Program-made: the position numbers and the translations under genes
Shown: positions 1 through 10,530 of the stretch, piece after piece
Numbering within the stretch: position 1 is the first letter of the stretch
Layout: every line of letters begins with the position of its first letter
Assembly: GCA_023052935.1 (NCBI GenBank)
Contig: CM041294.1
Span: forward strand, 150,622,899 to 150,686,898
Source of the DNA: Piezodorus guildinii
Lineage: Eukaryota > Arthropoda > Insecta > Hemiptera > Pentatomidae
Direction: 5' to 3'
Length of the DNA: 64,000 nt
Notes under the pieces: model-generated
The model's input: only the letters and a program-made list of their open reading frames with translations
What the model was told of the DNA's origin: nothing
The model's database searches: none

Positions 1-29
1 ACTTGACTAACTGACCGTCACTAGACGTG

Positions 30-170
30 ACTCCCATTCGCTCCCATATACCGAACATTTTTTTGAGTCCTCTCTCCCCTCTTATAATGCATGTAATGCA
101 GAAAAAGATATCCCATATTCCTTCCTCTATTTCCGATTTCCAACCCCCAACTCCCATGAGGCAAAAAAAA
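30..170 (+). repeat. 3' end of a retroposon with poly(A)
   Basis: A short C/T-rich stretch ends in a run of A at 165-177. Similar sequence, in the same order before poly(A), lies on the minus strand at 37868-38060, where it follows a 46-bp tandem repeat. Two copies ending in poly(A) suggest the 3' untranslated end of an unidentified retroposon. The 5' part lies outside the window or is lost. Confidence 0.4.
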
Positions 171-186
171 AAAAAAATAATAATAT

Positions 187-425
187 CCTCAATGCTTCTT
201 ATTTTGTCACAAACACACTCATTCATAAAGACCTTACTATTCCATATGTTGCTGACTTAGCCCGAACCAGGTACTATTTCTTCCATGAAAAACTCCATTC
301 CCACTACAATCTATTATTTTCAATCTTGCTTCCTCTTCAATTTCTAATAATCCTCCGAGGCGGCTGAAAAGAAGATGGCCACTGGGTAGTGTCTCTACAT
401 ATATTTCATGACAGCTTTATATATT
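187..425 (+). pseudogene. J1 Jockey-like retrotransposon, C-terminal fragment
   Basis: Encodes the end of the J1 reverse transcriptase polyprotein, recognisable by the sequence around PPRRLKRRW and by similarity to the better copies at 52531-52860 and 31430-31630. It starts at the LNAPYFVTN region and is broken by frameshifts. It is a 5'-truncated dead copy. A second J1 fragment in opposite orientation lies at 1050-1361. Confidence 0.75.
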
Positions 426-1049
426 ACCGAATTTTGAGCGGGAGTAACTTTTTTTTTTTTTTCGATTACTAAGGTTCGTTATTGAAAATAATGAACCAAA
501 AGCGTTTATACAGGACTGCGTTACTATTTCCTATGAATGTTTTGGTTTATTTATTTATTAATTAGGAGAAACCGATTGTTTTTATTCGTTATTCGGATTC
601 TACGCATCTTGAAACGTAAGCTCTTAAATTTTGAGATTTTGAGGGGGGGGGGGGGGCAATTTTTTTTTGCTCGTTTACAAAGGTTCAAAAAATCCGATTT
701 TCTGAAAGTACTGGATGAATTTTCTTTTTTAATTCATCACAAATATACTAGTCATGCAACGATGATCCTAACACCTAGACGTTAATATCATCTAGTTATT
801 TTTAAAGTGGCGGTCGATCAAAAGTGAGTTAATTCAATAACTCAGTCCTTACTGGCGAACAGTTTCTTATCTTTTCATTATTTTATGAGCATTCAATGGA
901 AGACACTTACAAGACGGAGAGCTACGTCCTGTATGATGGAGTCCATCAACAGAACGGAACCGGTACCTAGGATAAGTCGAATGTTTATTTATTTTTATAA
1001 TAAATGACCCTCAAGATTTTTTAACAAATCCTGTTTGGTTAGTGTTTTT
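426..1049. other. No gene; partial low-copy repeat Y
   Basis: No coding signal. Positions 426-500 and 575-705 share sequence with 5965-6100: a run like TTATTCGGNTTCTNCGCATC, then CTTGAAACGTAAG, then a G run (14 G at 642-655) and a T run before CGATTAC. The three partial copies point to a small repeat family of unknown type. The rest is AT-rich and unassigned. Confidence 0.4.
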
Positions 1050-1361
1050 ACATATTTATTGATATTTACAACTGTATTAAATAAAAATACATCTAGTAAA
1101 TGTGATGGTAATATATAAAACTGTCATGAAAAACATGTAGAGACACTATCCAGTGGCAGCACTCTAAAAAACTAGAAGGTCCCGTGACCATCTTCGTTTC
1201 AGACGCCTCGGAGGATGATCAGGGATTGAAGAGGAAACAAGGATTGAAAATAATGGATTGTAGTGGGAATGGAGTTTTTCATGAAAGAAATGGTACCTGG
1301 TTCGGGCTAAGTCAGCAACATATGGAATATTAAGGTCTTTATGAATGAGTGTGTTTGTAAC
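1050..1361 (-). pseudogene. J1 Jockey-like retrotransposon 3' end
   Basis: On the minus strand this encodes the J1 C-terminus (…LIHKDLN… to the RRLKRRW region, about 1164-1361) followed by the 3' UTR to about 1050, which matches the tail of the copy ending at 52985. The coding sequence stops abruptly at 1361, where a hAT-like terminus begins. The missing upstream part may be the fragment at 2355-2815. Confidence 0.7.
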
Positions 1362-1480
1362 TAGGGATTGCAATCCGGAAAACCGGATCCGGCAATCCGG
1401 CGGATCTGGCATCATTATACGTTAACCGGATCCGGCAATAATATACCGGATCCGGTAACCGGATCCGATTATAGCAATTT
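1362..1480 (+). mobile_element. Putative hAT-like DNA transposon end
   Basis: The sequence begins TAGGGATTGCAATCCGG directly at the break of the J1 fragment. It then repeats CCGGATCCGG-type words several times within 100 bp. Many insect hAT elements start with TAGGGATTGCAATCC-like termini followed by such repeats, so I infer a hAT end. No matching opposite terminus or transposase was found, so it may be a solo end or a non-autonomous copy. Confidence 0.35.
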
Positions 1481-2354
1481 TTGGCCAAAAATAGTGCAGT
1501 TTAATAAAATAAAGTACTTTAAATGCGTTACATTTGGTGTACATGTATGGTGGTGTCGTTCGACCCCAAATTACATCACGTCATCAGTTCAGTCCAGCAT
1601 CATTCGTTCGTTTTTCACGAGACAGTACATGAGCTTTAGTTTTGTCGGTGCTTCACCTAAATGTAAGTTAACAGATATTATTATATTGGATATACGCGAG
1701 CTATAGCATCCTATGAGTTGTTTGTAGAGGAACTTCTGAAACAACTCTAACTTTTTTTTTAGAGAAATTGCTCACTCTAGTGCCAACTCATTCAAGTGTA
1801 CTGAATTATATGATAAACTGCTTACAAATCTATTGAAATCTAGGAAGACTGAGCTACGTTACTGCTCACGTCTTCCTATGCTTCACTTTCTCAGATAGCT
1901 CAATTAATTTATTAAGTTACTTTATAAAATCCTATATAATTATTCTTGCTTAATTAACTCAGATGGGAATTGTGATAACAATAATTTTAAATTATTTGAG
2001 AATGCTAACAATTACAAAAAACTCTTACATTAATGATGGGCACAATCATATTTTGATGAATGGCATAATTATCACAATAATGAGTTTGTAATATGAGTAT
2101 AAATCTTTAAATTATTCTACTGACAATATTTGTTTTTTAAATAGTACGTAAGTACTAATAACTTACTATATATTATCAAAAATCAATTTCGATTTTGGAA
2201 AAAGGGTGGTAGAAAACAAATAGTTTTTATTTTCAGCAAATTGTAATCAATAGCCGACTGTTTTAATAGCCATTAAAATTTTTTCTAGTTACCTAAACGT
2301 CTAAACTTTAATTTTTTTGCTCCATATCTAATCCTAACATAACTTTTATTTTAT
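1481..2354. other. No gene; contains a strong hairpin
   Basis: No coding sequence is supported. The stretch may be the interior of the element starting at 1362. At 1842-1877 an inverted repeat (AGGAAGAC…TGAGC pairing with GCTCA…GTCTTCCT, one bulged base) could form a 13-bp hairpin with a 9-base loop. The rest is AT-rich. Confidence 0.4.
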
Positions 2355-2815
2355 AAACTTCCTATTATGAGTGGAGTGTCATTAAAGGATACTGTAGGGC
2401 AGGAAGTCATTGGTTTACGACGAAGGGTAAATGTTATCTGGTGGGATTTGTTAGAATTAATTTTAATCCTCCAATTCTGGCACCATCCTTCAAGGTCTCG
2501 AATGTGGGATTGAAGAGTGTGGGAGGCAGTAACTTGATCATTATCTACTGATAGCACACAAGTGTCATCAGCATAGGTAGAAAGGAAGGTGTTAGGATGG
2601 GTTGGGATATCAGCTGTATAGACTGTGTAAAGAAGGGGTCCTAGGATACTGCCTTGAGGAACACCAGCAGATTGAGAAAACAGGGAGGAATAGAAACTAT
2701 TGTGATTTATTTTGAAAGATCTATCAGCGAGGTAAGACTGGATAATAAGAAAATAGGTAGGAGGGAGGAATAGACAGAGCTTGTAAAGCAATCTCGGGTG
2801 CCAGACTCGGTCAAA
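2355..2815 (-). pseudogene. J1 reverse transcriptase core fragment
   Basis: The open frame of about 146 residues covers RT motifs: SAGVPQGSILGPLLYTVYTA and the catalytic YADD box, then the thumb region (LRRKPMTSCPTVSFNDTPL). Both sides are missing: no first catalytic aspartate and no C-terminus. It fits J1, being nearly the same as 51960-52380. It may belong to the same insertion as 1050-1361, split by the hAT-like sequence with loss of about 130 codons. Confidence 0.8.
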
Positions 2816-3240
2816 AACACTTAAATTAAGTTCTACAATTTGTACTTTTCTTTAAGAACATTTTCAGCTTCTTAATCTGAGCTCTGTCCAAGCTTTTCGC
2901 AAATGTAGTCTCTTCCTCCAGTGTAAATTCGAATACTCTTTTGTATTTCCTGCATATAAACACTAGTGCTACGAGTCCTTCGGGATGTCAAACTTCACGA
3001 ATTCCATCTTTTGTTATTCTCACAAGAGTAAAACATATGTTTGTACATCCATGGTTACTCCGCGGTCTTACACTTTGTCCTATACTTTTTCGTTTAAGTT
3101 GCTGATTCCGAGTAAACCATGGAAGGCTCACAGTTGGTTGTACCTCATGGTAGTCTCTTGTGACTCCCAGTCATACCTATCTGGCCATTTCTTCTTTCCA
3201 TAAGTCTTAGGAGATCCATCATGGGTACCTTGGATTACAA
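2816..3240. other. No recognised gene
   Basis: A less AT-rich stretch without a convincing ORF. A 72-codon frame (2985-3203) has no recognisable features. The minus strand reads as short stretches broken by stops, so an old transposon remnant is possible but not shown. Confidence 0.3.
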
Positions 3241-3410
3241 TTGGATTGTTCGTTTTTATAGTTTCTGAAATACATAAAGGATTTTGCAGATCCCTGTTGT
3301 TTTCTTCCGAATGTTTTCATATTTAAAGTAAACAGTTACTAATCATCTACCTTTGTATTATAAACATTAGCTTCCCAATCAATTACCTACTTTTTAGTAT
3401 ACCTCCAAAT

Positions 3411-4208
3411 ATGAGCAAGGAAACACGCGATTTTCGAGTAATAATTTTGTACGAGTTTAAACTCGGCCATTCAGCAGCTGAGGCCGCAAGAAATATTTGC
3501 AAGGCGTCTGGGGAAGGGAGTGTTAATGAACGGACCATTCGCCGTTGGTTTGCTAAGTTTTCAGCTTGGCATACCGACTTGGAAAACTTGCCCCGAGGAA
3601 GACCTCCGTCCGTAATAGACAACAATGTCCTCAAACATACAGTAAAAAGAAACCCCTACCAAACAGTTAAAGGACTCTCAGCACAACTAAATGCAAGTGC
3701 ATCTACCGTTTCCAGACACTTAAAGTGTATTGGGAAAGTAAAAAAGCTCGATACATGGGTACCTCCTGATCTCACTGACTACCGCTCAGTGAGATCAGGA
3801 GGTACCCATGTATACCAACTTGAAAAACATTTCCCGAGGAAGACTCCGTCCGTAATAGACGTAAGTAATGGAAAGCAAAAAAGCTCGATACATGGGTACC
3901 TCATGATCTCACTGAGCGGCAGCAAGACCCATGTTTCAAAACATACCGTGCAAAAATTGAAAGAACTGGGCTACGAAGTTCTTCCGCACCCACCACATTC
4001 TCGCGACTTATCTCCAACAGATTACCATCTGTTCAGGAATTTAGACAACTTTGTAAAAGGAAAACTTTTTGAAAATGATGATCAAGTGAAAAGTGCGTTT
4101 TCAGATTTTGTTTTACTTAAAAGCTCAGAGTTTTTCATTTTGGAGATAAAAAATTTGGTGTCACGTTGGGAACAATGTGTAGAAAAAGAAGGTAAATACT
4201 TGGAATAA
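3411..4208 (+). pseudogene. Chimeric mariner transposase, catalytic middle missing
   Basis: An open frame of 265 residues. Residues 1-120 are a mariner DNA-binding head: helix-turn-helix region around NERTIRRWFAKF, linker PRGRPPSVID, and a second HTH around QLNASASTVSRHLK ending at WVPPDLT. Residues about 122-180 come from read-through of an inverted duplication and a second partial copy. From about 180 the tail resumes with VQKLKELGYEVLPHPP and the third acidic residue region DLSPTDYHLF. The roughly 150 residues that hold the first two catalytic aspartates of a DD34D transposase are absent. The open frame is intact, yet the product could not catalyse transposition; binding to the terminal repeats is conceivable. 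Confidence 0.85.
3751..3813. repeat. 28-bp perfect inverted repeat inside M1
   Basis: Positions 3751-3778 and 3786-3813 are exact reverse complements separated by 7 bases (CTACCGC). The arms are the end of the transposase head (ATACATGGGTACC…). This junction joins two different deletion forms of the same mariner family. Confidence 0.95.
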
Positions 4209-4286
4209 AATTATCTTTTTTTCATATCGCATTTTTAATAAAAATCCTTTACCTTGAAAACGGACATTTCATGTGACACAACCCAA

Positions 4287-4880
4287 TATTATTCAATATT
4301 CTTGACATTATTTAAGGTGAAGAGGATGAATGGGATTTGACGAGAAAGGTAAAGGTGATTTGATAAGATTTATTAGGGTTTATTTTGCTCAATAAATGCA
4401 GTGCATCAGTTGGGTTATTGTAAAATTATAAAAGACATATCTCATAGGGATGTGTAGTAAGGGCAGTGATTATTTAATACTAACCTCTATAAAAATAATC
4501 AATTGTATATTTCTGCTTTAATATCGATAGCAATATTGGAGACAGAGAGAGCCATCTAGCCGAGTAATGCCACCCGGACGGACCTAATTGATTCGACGAC
4601 AAGGGCTGTAGCGGGCGAGATAGGGGCCCCCCGCCAAAAAATTTCCCACTCCCGCCAATAAAGTTAAATTGAATGGGCCCCGGGAATAGAGCGCGCCACA
4701 AATCTCTCCCTCTTTTCTTTTAATCCGCTCCAACTACATAAAGTTACAGGCCGTTCCGAAAAACATCCTCCTATGTCTTATGTTCGCTCTCGAAGGGGGC
4801 TTGTCATCTTGCTTCTTATTTTATTGTATGTCCTTCGGCATAAGTTTTCGGGGTCCTTTCTTGCATAATTAAAAAACAAA
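4287..4880. other. No gene; GC-rich patch
   Basis: AT-rich flanks enclose a GC-rich patch at about 4540-4720 with many CG dinucleotides. The 73-codon minus-strand frame across it has no recognised domain. Nothing supports a gene or repeat assignment. Confidence 0.3.
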
Positions 4881-4984
4881 AAATCTGGTGCGCGCAACAC
4901 ACGGCTTTCGCTTACCTCCATTATTTATATCAATTCAAGAATTTTTAAACAAATTAATAAACGAAAATAAATTGTTAACGAATT
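4881..4984 (+). repeat. Repeat X, left-end fragment
   Basis: Begins (A)n-TCTGGTGCG…CAACACACG, then a CTTTCGCTTACCTCC block, the left end of repeat X in its A orientation. It stops after about 100 bp, where a full inverted copy begins. Confidence 0.75.
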
Positions 4985-5762
4985 ATTACTTTCACTTACA
5001 ATATGTAGTAAGGGAAAGTATTGCGATTAAAAACGATAAGTCCTATGAAACTGAAATTTCATATTTAAGACAAATATACGCCCAAGACGTTACAAAACCT
5101 TTTTCATCAAAATGAGCTTACCAGAAGAGCCACTTTATACCATGCATTTTGCACTTTGTTTCAATTTTCTCGAAAACGGTTACGACGATTTTATTAAACT
5201 CGCTATATTGATGTAAAATGTAATGTGTTTTAATACCATTTACGTTTTATTCGGATTAAAATGGTCTGACAAGGTTTAAATGCCGATCTTTTAAATTTTC
5301 TTTCTCTAAAGTACCTTTAATTTTGTTGATTCTATAAAAATAGCTATATTATCTTGTTACCACTGATGAAAAACAGGTAAATATGTAAGTTGTGCAAATT
5401 TAAAAAATAACTAAATGAGAAAACTGAGAAAATATTTTTTTAATGCAATTTTTTGTTTTTGAACATAAGAACAGTAATATACATGTACGATATACCACTT
5501 GAAAGCTAAAGATTTTAGAAAAAATATTATCTTATACACAAGCTTTTGAAAGTTGATAGAGTGTGATGAAAAGCCGATAAAACTAAGTGATTATTTTAGA
5601 TAATAATATAATAGATTTTTTAATAAAACACATGTTTCTATAGAAATTCCATTTAATTAATTCTTTAATGGTTTAACTAATTTTTATCTCTAACCGTATT
5701 TGAAAATTCTTTAATCATTTTAAAAATGGAGGTAAGTGAAAGTCGTGTTGCCTGTACCTGAT
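4985..5762 (-). repeat. Repeat X, near-complete copy, reverse orientation
   Basis: Runs from TACTTTCACTTACAATATGTAGTAAGGG to GGAGGTAAGTGAAAGTCGTG and the reverse complement of the left end. With 4881-4984 it forms an inverted pair that has the TCTGGTGCG end on both outer sides. Non-coding; a short ORF at its start is not conserved in other copies. Confidence 0.8.
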
Positions 5763-6809
5763 TCATTTTCTTCTTCTCTTTGTTCATCGCGTCTATTCAA
5801 AAGTCTTTTCGATTTATCTCTCCATTCTCAATAATAATCAATTTTTTTACATCTATTATAGTTTGTGACTTAAATATATATATATATTTTTTTTAATTGC
5901 ACTTTACTGATTCTAAAACTCTATGCATATTTTTCCGTATACGCCAACGGTGGACAAACTGATTTTTTTTTTTTATTCGTTATTCGGGTTCTTCGCATCT
6001 TGAAACGTAAGCCCTCGAATTTCGAAGGGGGGTGATTTTTTTTTTTTTTTTTCGATTACAAAGTTTCATTATTGAAAATAATAAACTAAAAATTCACTAA
6101 AGCGTTAAGTTAAAGGGAAAGCGCTATTTATGATTACTTTGTTACCGACATCATTGTATAACTATGCGTTCAATGTATCACGTTTAATTATATTCCATGA
6201 AGTTGAGTATCATCAGGACTACTCCTTTGTGGAGAATTAATGACAGAATCCAGAGGTAAGAAGATCAAGGTGATTATGCATTTCAAGCCGGCGCTGAGCG
6301 ATAATAAAGTAGGAGAAACTAACTATTATAAAGATAGCGGGCCGCGCTAAGGGAGAAAGCAATGCGGGAACTTATTTACTGCAGTTGCAACGCTTTGTTT
6401 ATATGCGTTTTGCCCTCGCGCGCTCTTAATGGTGCGCAGTATTTTATACCCGCGTACTGTTTAAGAGCGCCTCGAGCCCGGGATGGTAGAAAGTTGCCGT
6501 GCGTGCCTCCTATACACTTGGAAATAGACGTTCTGTTGTATATCTCACAGCCTTTAATATCCTGTTACCTCTCCATTTATACTCTGTATGTAACTCATTT
6601 AGAATACTTGCGGACTCGAGAAAAGGATTGCATTGGATAAGTTATTAAAATCGTATGAGCATAATTATTTTCCTGAAGGAGAAGTTGGTTGGCTTCTGGA
6701 TAACAATTTACTATAGAACATAATGGCGCTGAAAATTATGCGAAAAAATAAAAAAATGTCCATTTCAACCCATTTTTCGTACATAATAATTCCTTAATTG
6801 TTTTTATTA
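5763..6809. other. No gene; repeat Y copy and GC-rich patch
   Basis: 5965-6100 is a copy of the low-copy repeat Y also seen at 426-705. A GC-rich patch at about 6270-6520 contains a 92-codon frame (6362-6640) with no recognisable domain. Its base composition differs from its surroundings, so an old exon cannot be excluded, but no splice or codon evidence supports one. Confidence 0.35.
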
Positions 6810-7507
6810 TTGGGTTGTTTCACATGAAATGTCCGTTTTTATAGTTTCTGAAATACATAAAGGATTTTGCAGGTCTCTGTTATGTTCTTCCGAATGTTTA
6901 CATATTTAAAGTAAACAGTTATTAATCCTCTACCTTTGTATTATAATGATCAACTTCCCAATCAAGGCGTTTGGGAAGGGAGTGTTAATGAACGGACCGT
7001 TTTCCGGTGGTTTCCTATGTTTTGAGTTCGGGATACCAACTTGAAAAACATTTCCCGAGGAAGACCTCCTTCCGTAATAGACGTAAGTAATGGAAAGCAA
7101 AAAAGCTCGATACATGGGTACCTCATGATCTCACTGAGCGGCAGCAAGACCCCATGTTTCAAAACATACCGTGCAAAAATTGAAAGAACTGGGCTACGAA
7201 GTTCTTCCGCACCCACCATATTCTCCCGACTTGTCTCCGACAGATTACCACTTGTTCAGGAATTTAGTCAACTTCGTCAAAGGAAAACTTTTTGAAAATT
7301 GTGATCAAGTGAAACGTGCATTTTCAGATTTTGTTTCATTTCAAAGCTCAGTTTTTCGGTTCGAGGATAAAAAAGTTGGTGTCACGTTGGGAAAAATGTG
7401 TAGAAAAAGAATGTAAATACTTCGAATAAAATTATCTTGTTTTCATATCGTATTTTTAATAAAAGTCCTTAACCTTGAAAACGGACATTTCATGTGACAC
7501 AACCCAA
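6810..7507 (+). mobile_element. Mariner-like element M2, doubly deleted
   Basis: Complete terminal inverted repeats (TTGGGTTGTTTCACATG… and …TGTGACACAACCCAA) flanked by TA on both sides. The 698-bp body has lost the start of the transposase, the second HTH and the catalytic middle. A junction reading GTAATAGAC-GTAAGTAATGG marks one deletion. The second half of M1 carries exactly this junction. The tail keeps the DLSPTDYHLF region. Confidence 0.9.
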
Positions 7508-8040
7508 TATTTATTAAACTACAATTGAAGATTGTCGATGCCCAGGAATCGACCTATATCCCGAGGCACAAAAGAGTCTTTGCTAATATAGAAGCTATTT
7601 CTTAACTCGTTTTTAACGTTAAGCAGCAAAATCACGCATCTCAGGACCGAGATGAAGCTGTCGAGAAAATACAAGATTGGAGAATTGCTGATATTTTCTC
7701 ACTTGATGTCCCATGTACTATGAAAATAATAATACCACGAGTATCTTTTATGGAGTTCTGGCGTAACCTCTCTTATAGACCTAAAATCGCTACATGTTTG
7801 CGTTACGGGAATTCTGAAAATCAGGTATCAGCATGTTTCGTCCAGAATGTGACGTAGCGGTACTTAGTAAGAACGAGGTATTCGCAGTCGTACCATTGTG
7901 TATAATTTAACATATTTTGTATGGTTTTATATGTATATCTTGAATAGAAAGCCTATTATGCTTATTGTTGATTTGATTAATATGTATTTGTATTGTTTTT
8001 TGTTTTGTAGATTTACGTTATTGTTATTTTAATTACGTAG
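7508..8040. other. No recognised gene
   Basis: Moderate AT content, no long frame, no repeat recognised within the window. Confidence 0.3.
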
Positions 8041-8346
8041 CTTTGGGAGGTCTACTAAACCATCAAATTCTTCCCGTATTCAATCCTTACAATCCAAAAT
8101 CCTTCTTTCCTTACTTTGTCACCAACAATCTCACCCATAAAGATCTTAATGTTTCTCTCTAACCCACTAGTTTCAATCCTTACTTCCTCTTCCATTCCTG
8201 ATAATCCTCCGAGGCGTCTGAAAAGGGCCTCGAGACCTTCTAGTGTAGATTACCTAGTGGAGTGCTGCCAATGGGCATATTCTCTTCATGTCTTTTCATG
8301 TATATTATCTGTATGTATATATATGTTTACATTTAGAGATTAAAAT
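8041..8346 (+). pseudogene. J1 C-terminal fragment
   Basis: Starts in the region coding STKPSNSS and ends after the RRLKR region and the short 3' UTR (…GTATGTATATATATG). It carries internal deletions and frameshifts. It abuts a repeat X copy. Confidence 0.7.
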
Positions 8347-9058
8347 AAATTGTTAAAGAAACAATTAAATTAAGTTTGAACAGAAACATGTGTTTTATCA
8401 AATAATCAATTAGATTATTATCTACCACAATCAGTTTGTTTTATCGGCTTTTCATCACTCTCCGTTAAGTTTTAGAATTTTGTGTATATGATAGTATTTT
8501 TTTCTAAAATCTTTAGCTTTCTTACGGTATATAACAGAACTATATTTCAGTTATATTGTTAAAAACAAAACAAAAATCGCATAAAAAAAATTGTTTGCCA
8601 TTTTCTCCTTAGGTTGTCAATCAAATTCGCTCAACTTGCATATTTAGCCGTCATTTATCAATTCTAATATGATGATGTGCCTGATTTTTTTAAAACTACA
8701 AAATTAAACATACTTTGGAGGAAGAAAATTTGAAATATTGATATTTAAGCCCTATCAGACTATTTCAATCAGAATGAAACTTACATGATATTAAAGCCCA
8801 TCAAATTTTACATCAATATATAGAGTGTAATCAAAATCAGTTTAAAGTTTAGTAGACTTTAAAATCATTAGCATTACAACGGTATATTATACATGTATAT
8901 TACTGTTCTTATTATAAAAAAAAAAATTCCATTAAAAAATAGTTTTGCTCTTTTATCCTGTAGTTGATCATCAAATTCGGCTAACTTGTATATTTAACCG
9001 TCCTTCATCTATGTGATTAAGATGATATGGTTAATTTTTTGGAAAGTACAAAATTAAA
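8347..9058 (+). repeat. Repeat X, left part, split by an RTE-like insertion
   Basis: Matches the interior of repeat X: the block ending ACATGTGTTTTAT, the 'TTTTATCGGCTTTTCATCA' block, and the blocks with ACATGTATATTACTGTTC. Two partial segments are joined near 8870. It ends with TACAAAATTAAA (9047-9058), which recurs at 10067-10078 on the far side of the inserted RTE-like element. Confidence 0.75.
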
Positions 9059-10066
9059 CCTCGCGCGGATCTCATTACCGCGTATGGGGAGCGTCCCACG
9101 GGTGGCGGATGTGGGGATGGTCGGTGGAATTTCCTCGAAAGATCCTCCCGACTAAGTCCGATGAACTCGCTGACCAACAATGAGAGCGGCCCTCCAGGCT
9201 TGCTGGAGGGTGTGACGTAGGTTCGAACGCCCTACTCACATATTTTAGTTCACAAAATACCACAAACAGTCATGGATTCCTCTGAGGTAAAACGACACGG
9301 AAACTATACAACTAAATACAAGTGTGTTAATAAAAACCGGTAAAGAAATAGGTCTTGAATTAAATACCGATAAGACGAAATATATGATTAGTTGCAGAAA
9401 TGGTAGCGATCTTGATGATATTAATATTTCAGGTCATACTTTTGAACACGTAGAGAAATTCAAGTATTTAGGTTCAATGATAACAAGAAAAAATGAAATC
9501 CAGGAAGAAATAAAGTCCCGGTTAAAGGTGGGAAATGCGTGTTATTATTCAGTTGCTAAATTACTTAGCTCGCGGCTTCTGTCTAAAAACTTAAAGGTTA
9601 GAATTTATAAAACTATTATTCTTCCAACGGTTCTTTACGGATGCGAAACGTGGCCGCTTACTTTGAAGGATGAACAACGGCTTAAGGTTTTCGAGAATAA
9701 GGTACTGCGTAAAATATTTGGTCCGAAGAGAGATGAGGCCACTGGGGAGTTTAGAAGGTGCACAACGCGGAATTGCGGAGTTTGTACCCTGTGAATATAA
9801 TTGAGTTGATAGCATCGCGGAGACTCAAATGGGCGCGTAAAGTTGTTGGGCTTAGTGAGGAACGGATTCCGAGAAAGTTGGTATTCGCTGAACCGACTGG
9901 TAGGCGTCCGAAAGGTAGGCCGAAGCGTCGATGGGAGGATTGCATTAAGGCTGTTCTCGGGGGCTTGGGCTTGACCGGTGAACATTGGACGAGTCTGTGC
10001 AGGCGAAGTTTGGTGGTATCGGCATCGAACCTTCGGGTTCGGTAAGCCTATTATTATTATTATTAT
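9059..10066 (+). mobile_element. Rt1: internally deleted RTE-like retrotransposon
   Basis: Bounded by a perfect 12-bp TSD, TACAAAATTAAA, at 9047-9058 and 10067-10078. The 3' end is a (TTA)n tail after GGTAAGCC. The first 250 bp are GC-rich and look like a 5' UTR, with a possible start ATGGATTCCTCTGAGG near 9272. The sequence then jumps into the last third of the reverse transcriptase (near 9297). The endonuclease and most of the RT are absent, yet both ends are present, so it is a deletion derivative and not a simple 5' truncation. Confidence 0.85.
9324..10045 (+). pseudogene. RTE-like reverse transcriptase C-terminal region
   Basis: Two overlapping frames (9324-9794 and 9758-10045) give one product, broken by a frameshift near 9760. 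It reads through KFKYLGSMITRKNEIQEEIK, the YGCETWPLT thumb motif, KVFENKVLRKIFGPKRDE, and ends in the GRRPKGRPKRRWEDC region. These are typical of the C-terminal part of RTE-type polyproteins. No catalytic YADD box is present in this copy. Confidence 0.85.
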
Positions 10067-10530
10067 TACAAAATTAAAAGTACATTAGAAAAAGAAAATT
10101 AAAAAGATCGGCATTTAAGCTCTGTCAGGCTATTTCAATCAGAATCAAACCTATATGATATTAAAGCCCGTCTAATTTTACATCAATATATAGAGTTTAA
10201 TTAAAATCGTTGGAGCCGTTATTGAGAAAATTGTAAAAAAGTGCAAAATGCATGGTATAGAGTGGTTCTTCTGGTTAGCTGATTTCGATGAAAAATATTT
10301 TATAACATCTCGGGCGTATAGTTGTCTTAAATATAAAATTTCAGTTTATAGGACTTTCAGTTTACGCTCGAGAGTTACCACACACACAGAACTTTTTGCG
10401 GGACTTGGTCATTTGGACTCAGGGGACCTTAAAACGTGTATTTCCGTTGTAAACTCTAATTCGAAAAATTGTTACACGATTGCAATACTTTCCTTACTAT
10501 ATATTTCATATATAGGTAAGTGTAAGTAAC
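10067..10530 (+). repeat. Repeat X, right part
   Basis: Continues the copy interrupted at 9058, through the ACACACACAGAACTTTTTGCGGG and TGGACTCAGGGGACC blocks, to the terminal hairpin CCTTACTATATATTTCATATATAGGTAAG. Its hairpin is the longer subtype. Confidence 0.8.

Larger units (their letters stand above)
3241..4286 (+). mobile_element. Mariner-like element M1, rearranged
   Basis: The right end carries the family terminal inverted repeat (TGTGACACAACCCAA, followed by TA). The left end begins TTGGATTG with about 20 bases of the terminal repeat missing compared with 6810 and 42928. The inside holds a transposase head, an inverted junction, then a second partial head and the tail. It is a non-autonomous rearranged copy. 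The same family occurs at 6810, 16911, 22655 and 42928. Confidence 0.85.

Noticed and set aside
27..260. 77-codon frame at the window start
   Set aside because: It crosses a poly(A) run and joins two unrelated retroposon ends, so it is chance reading.
537..785. 82-codon frame across G14 and T runs
   Set aside because: Its Lys/Phe/Gly runs come from homopolymers and a low-copy repeat; no domain.
1368..1706. 112-codon frame after the hAT-like terminus
   Set aside because: It begins in the CCGGATCC repeats and has no similarity to BED-finger or hAT transposase; probably non-coding.
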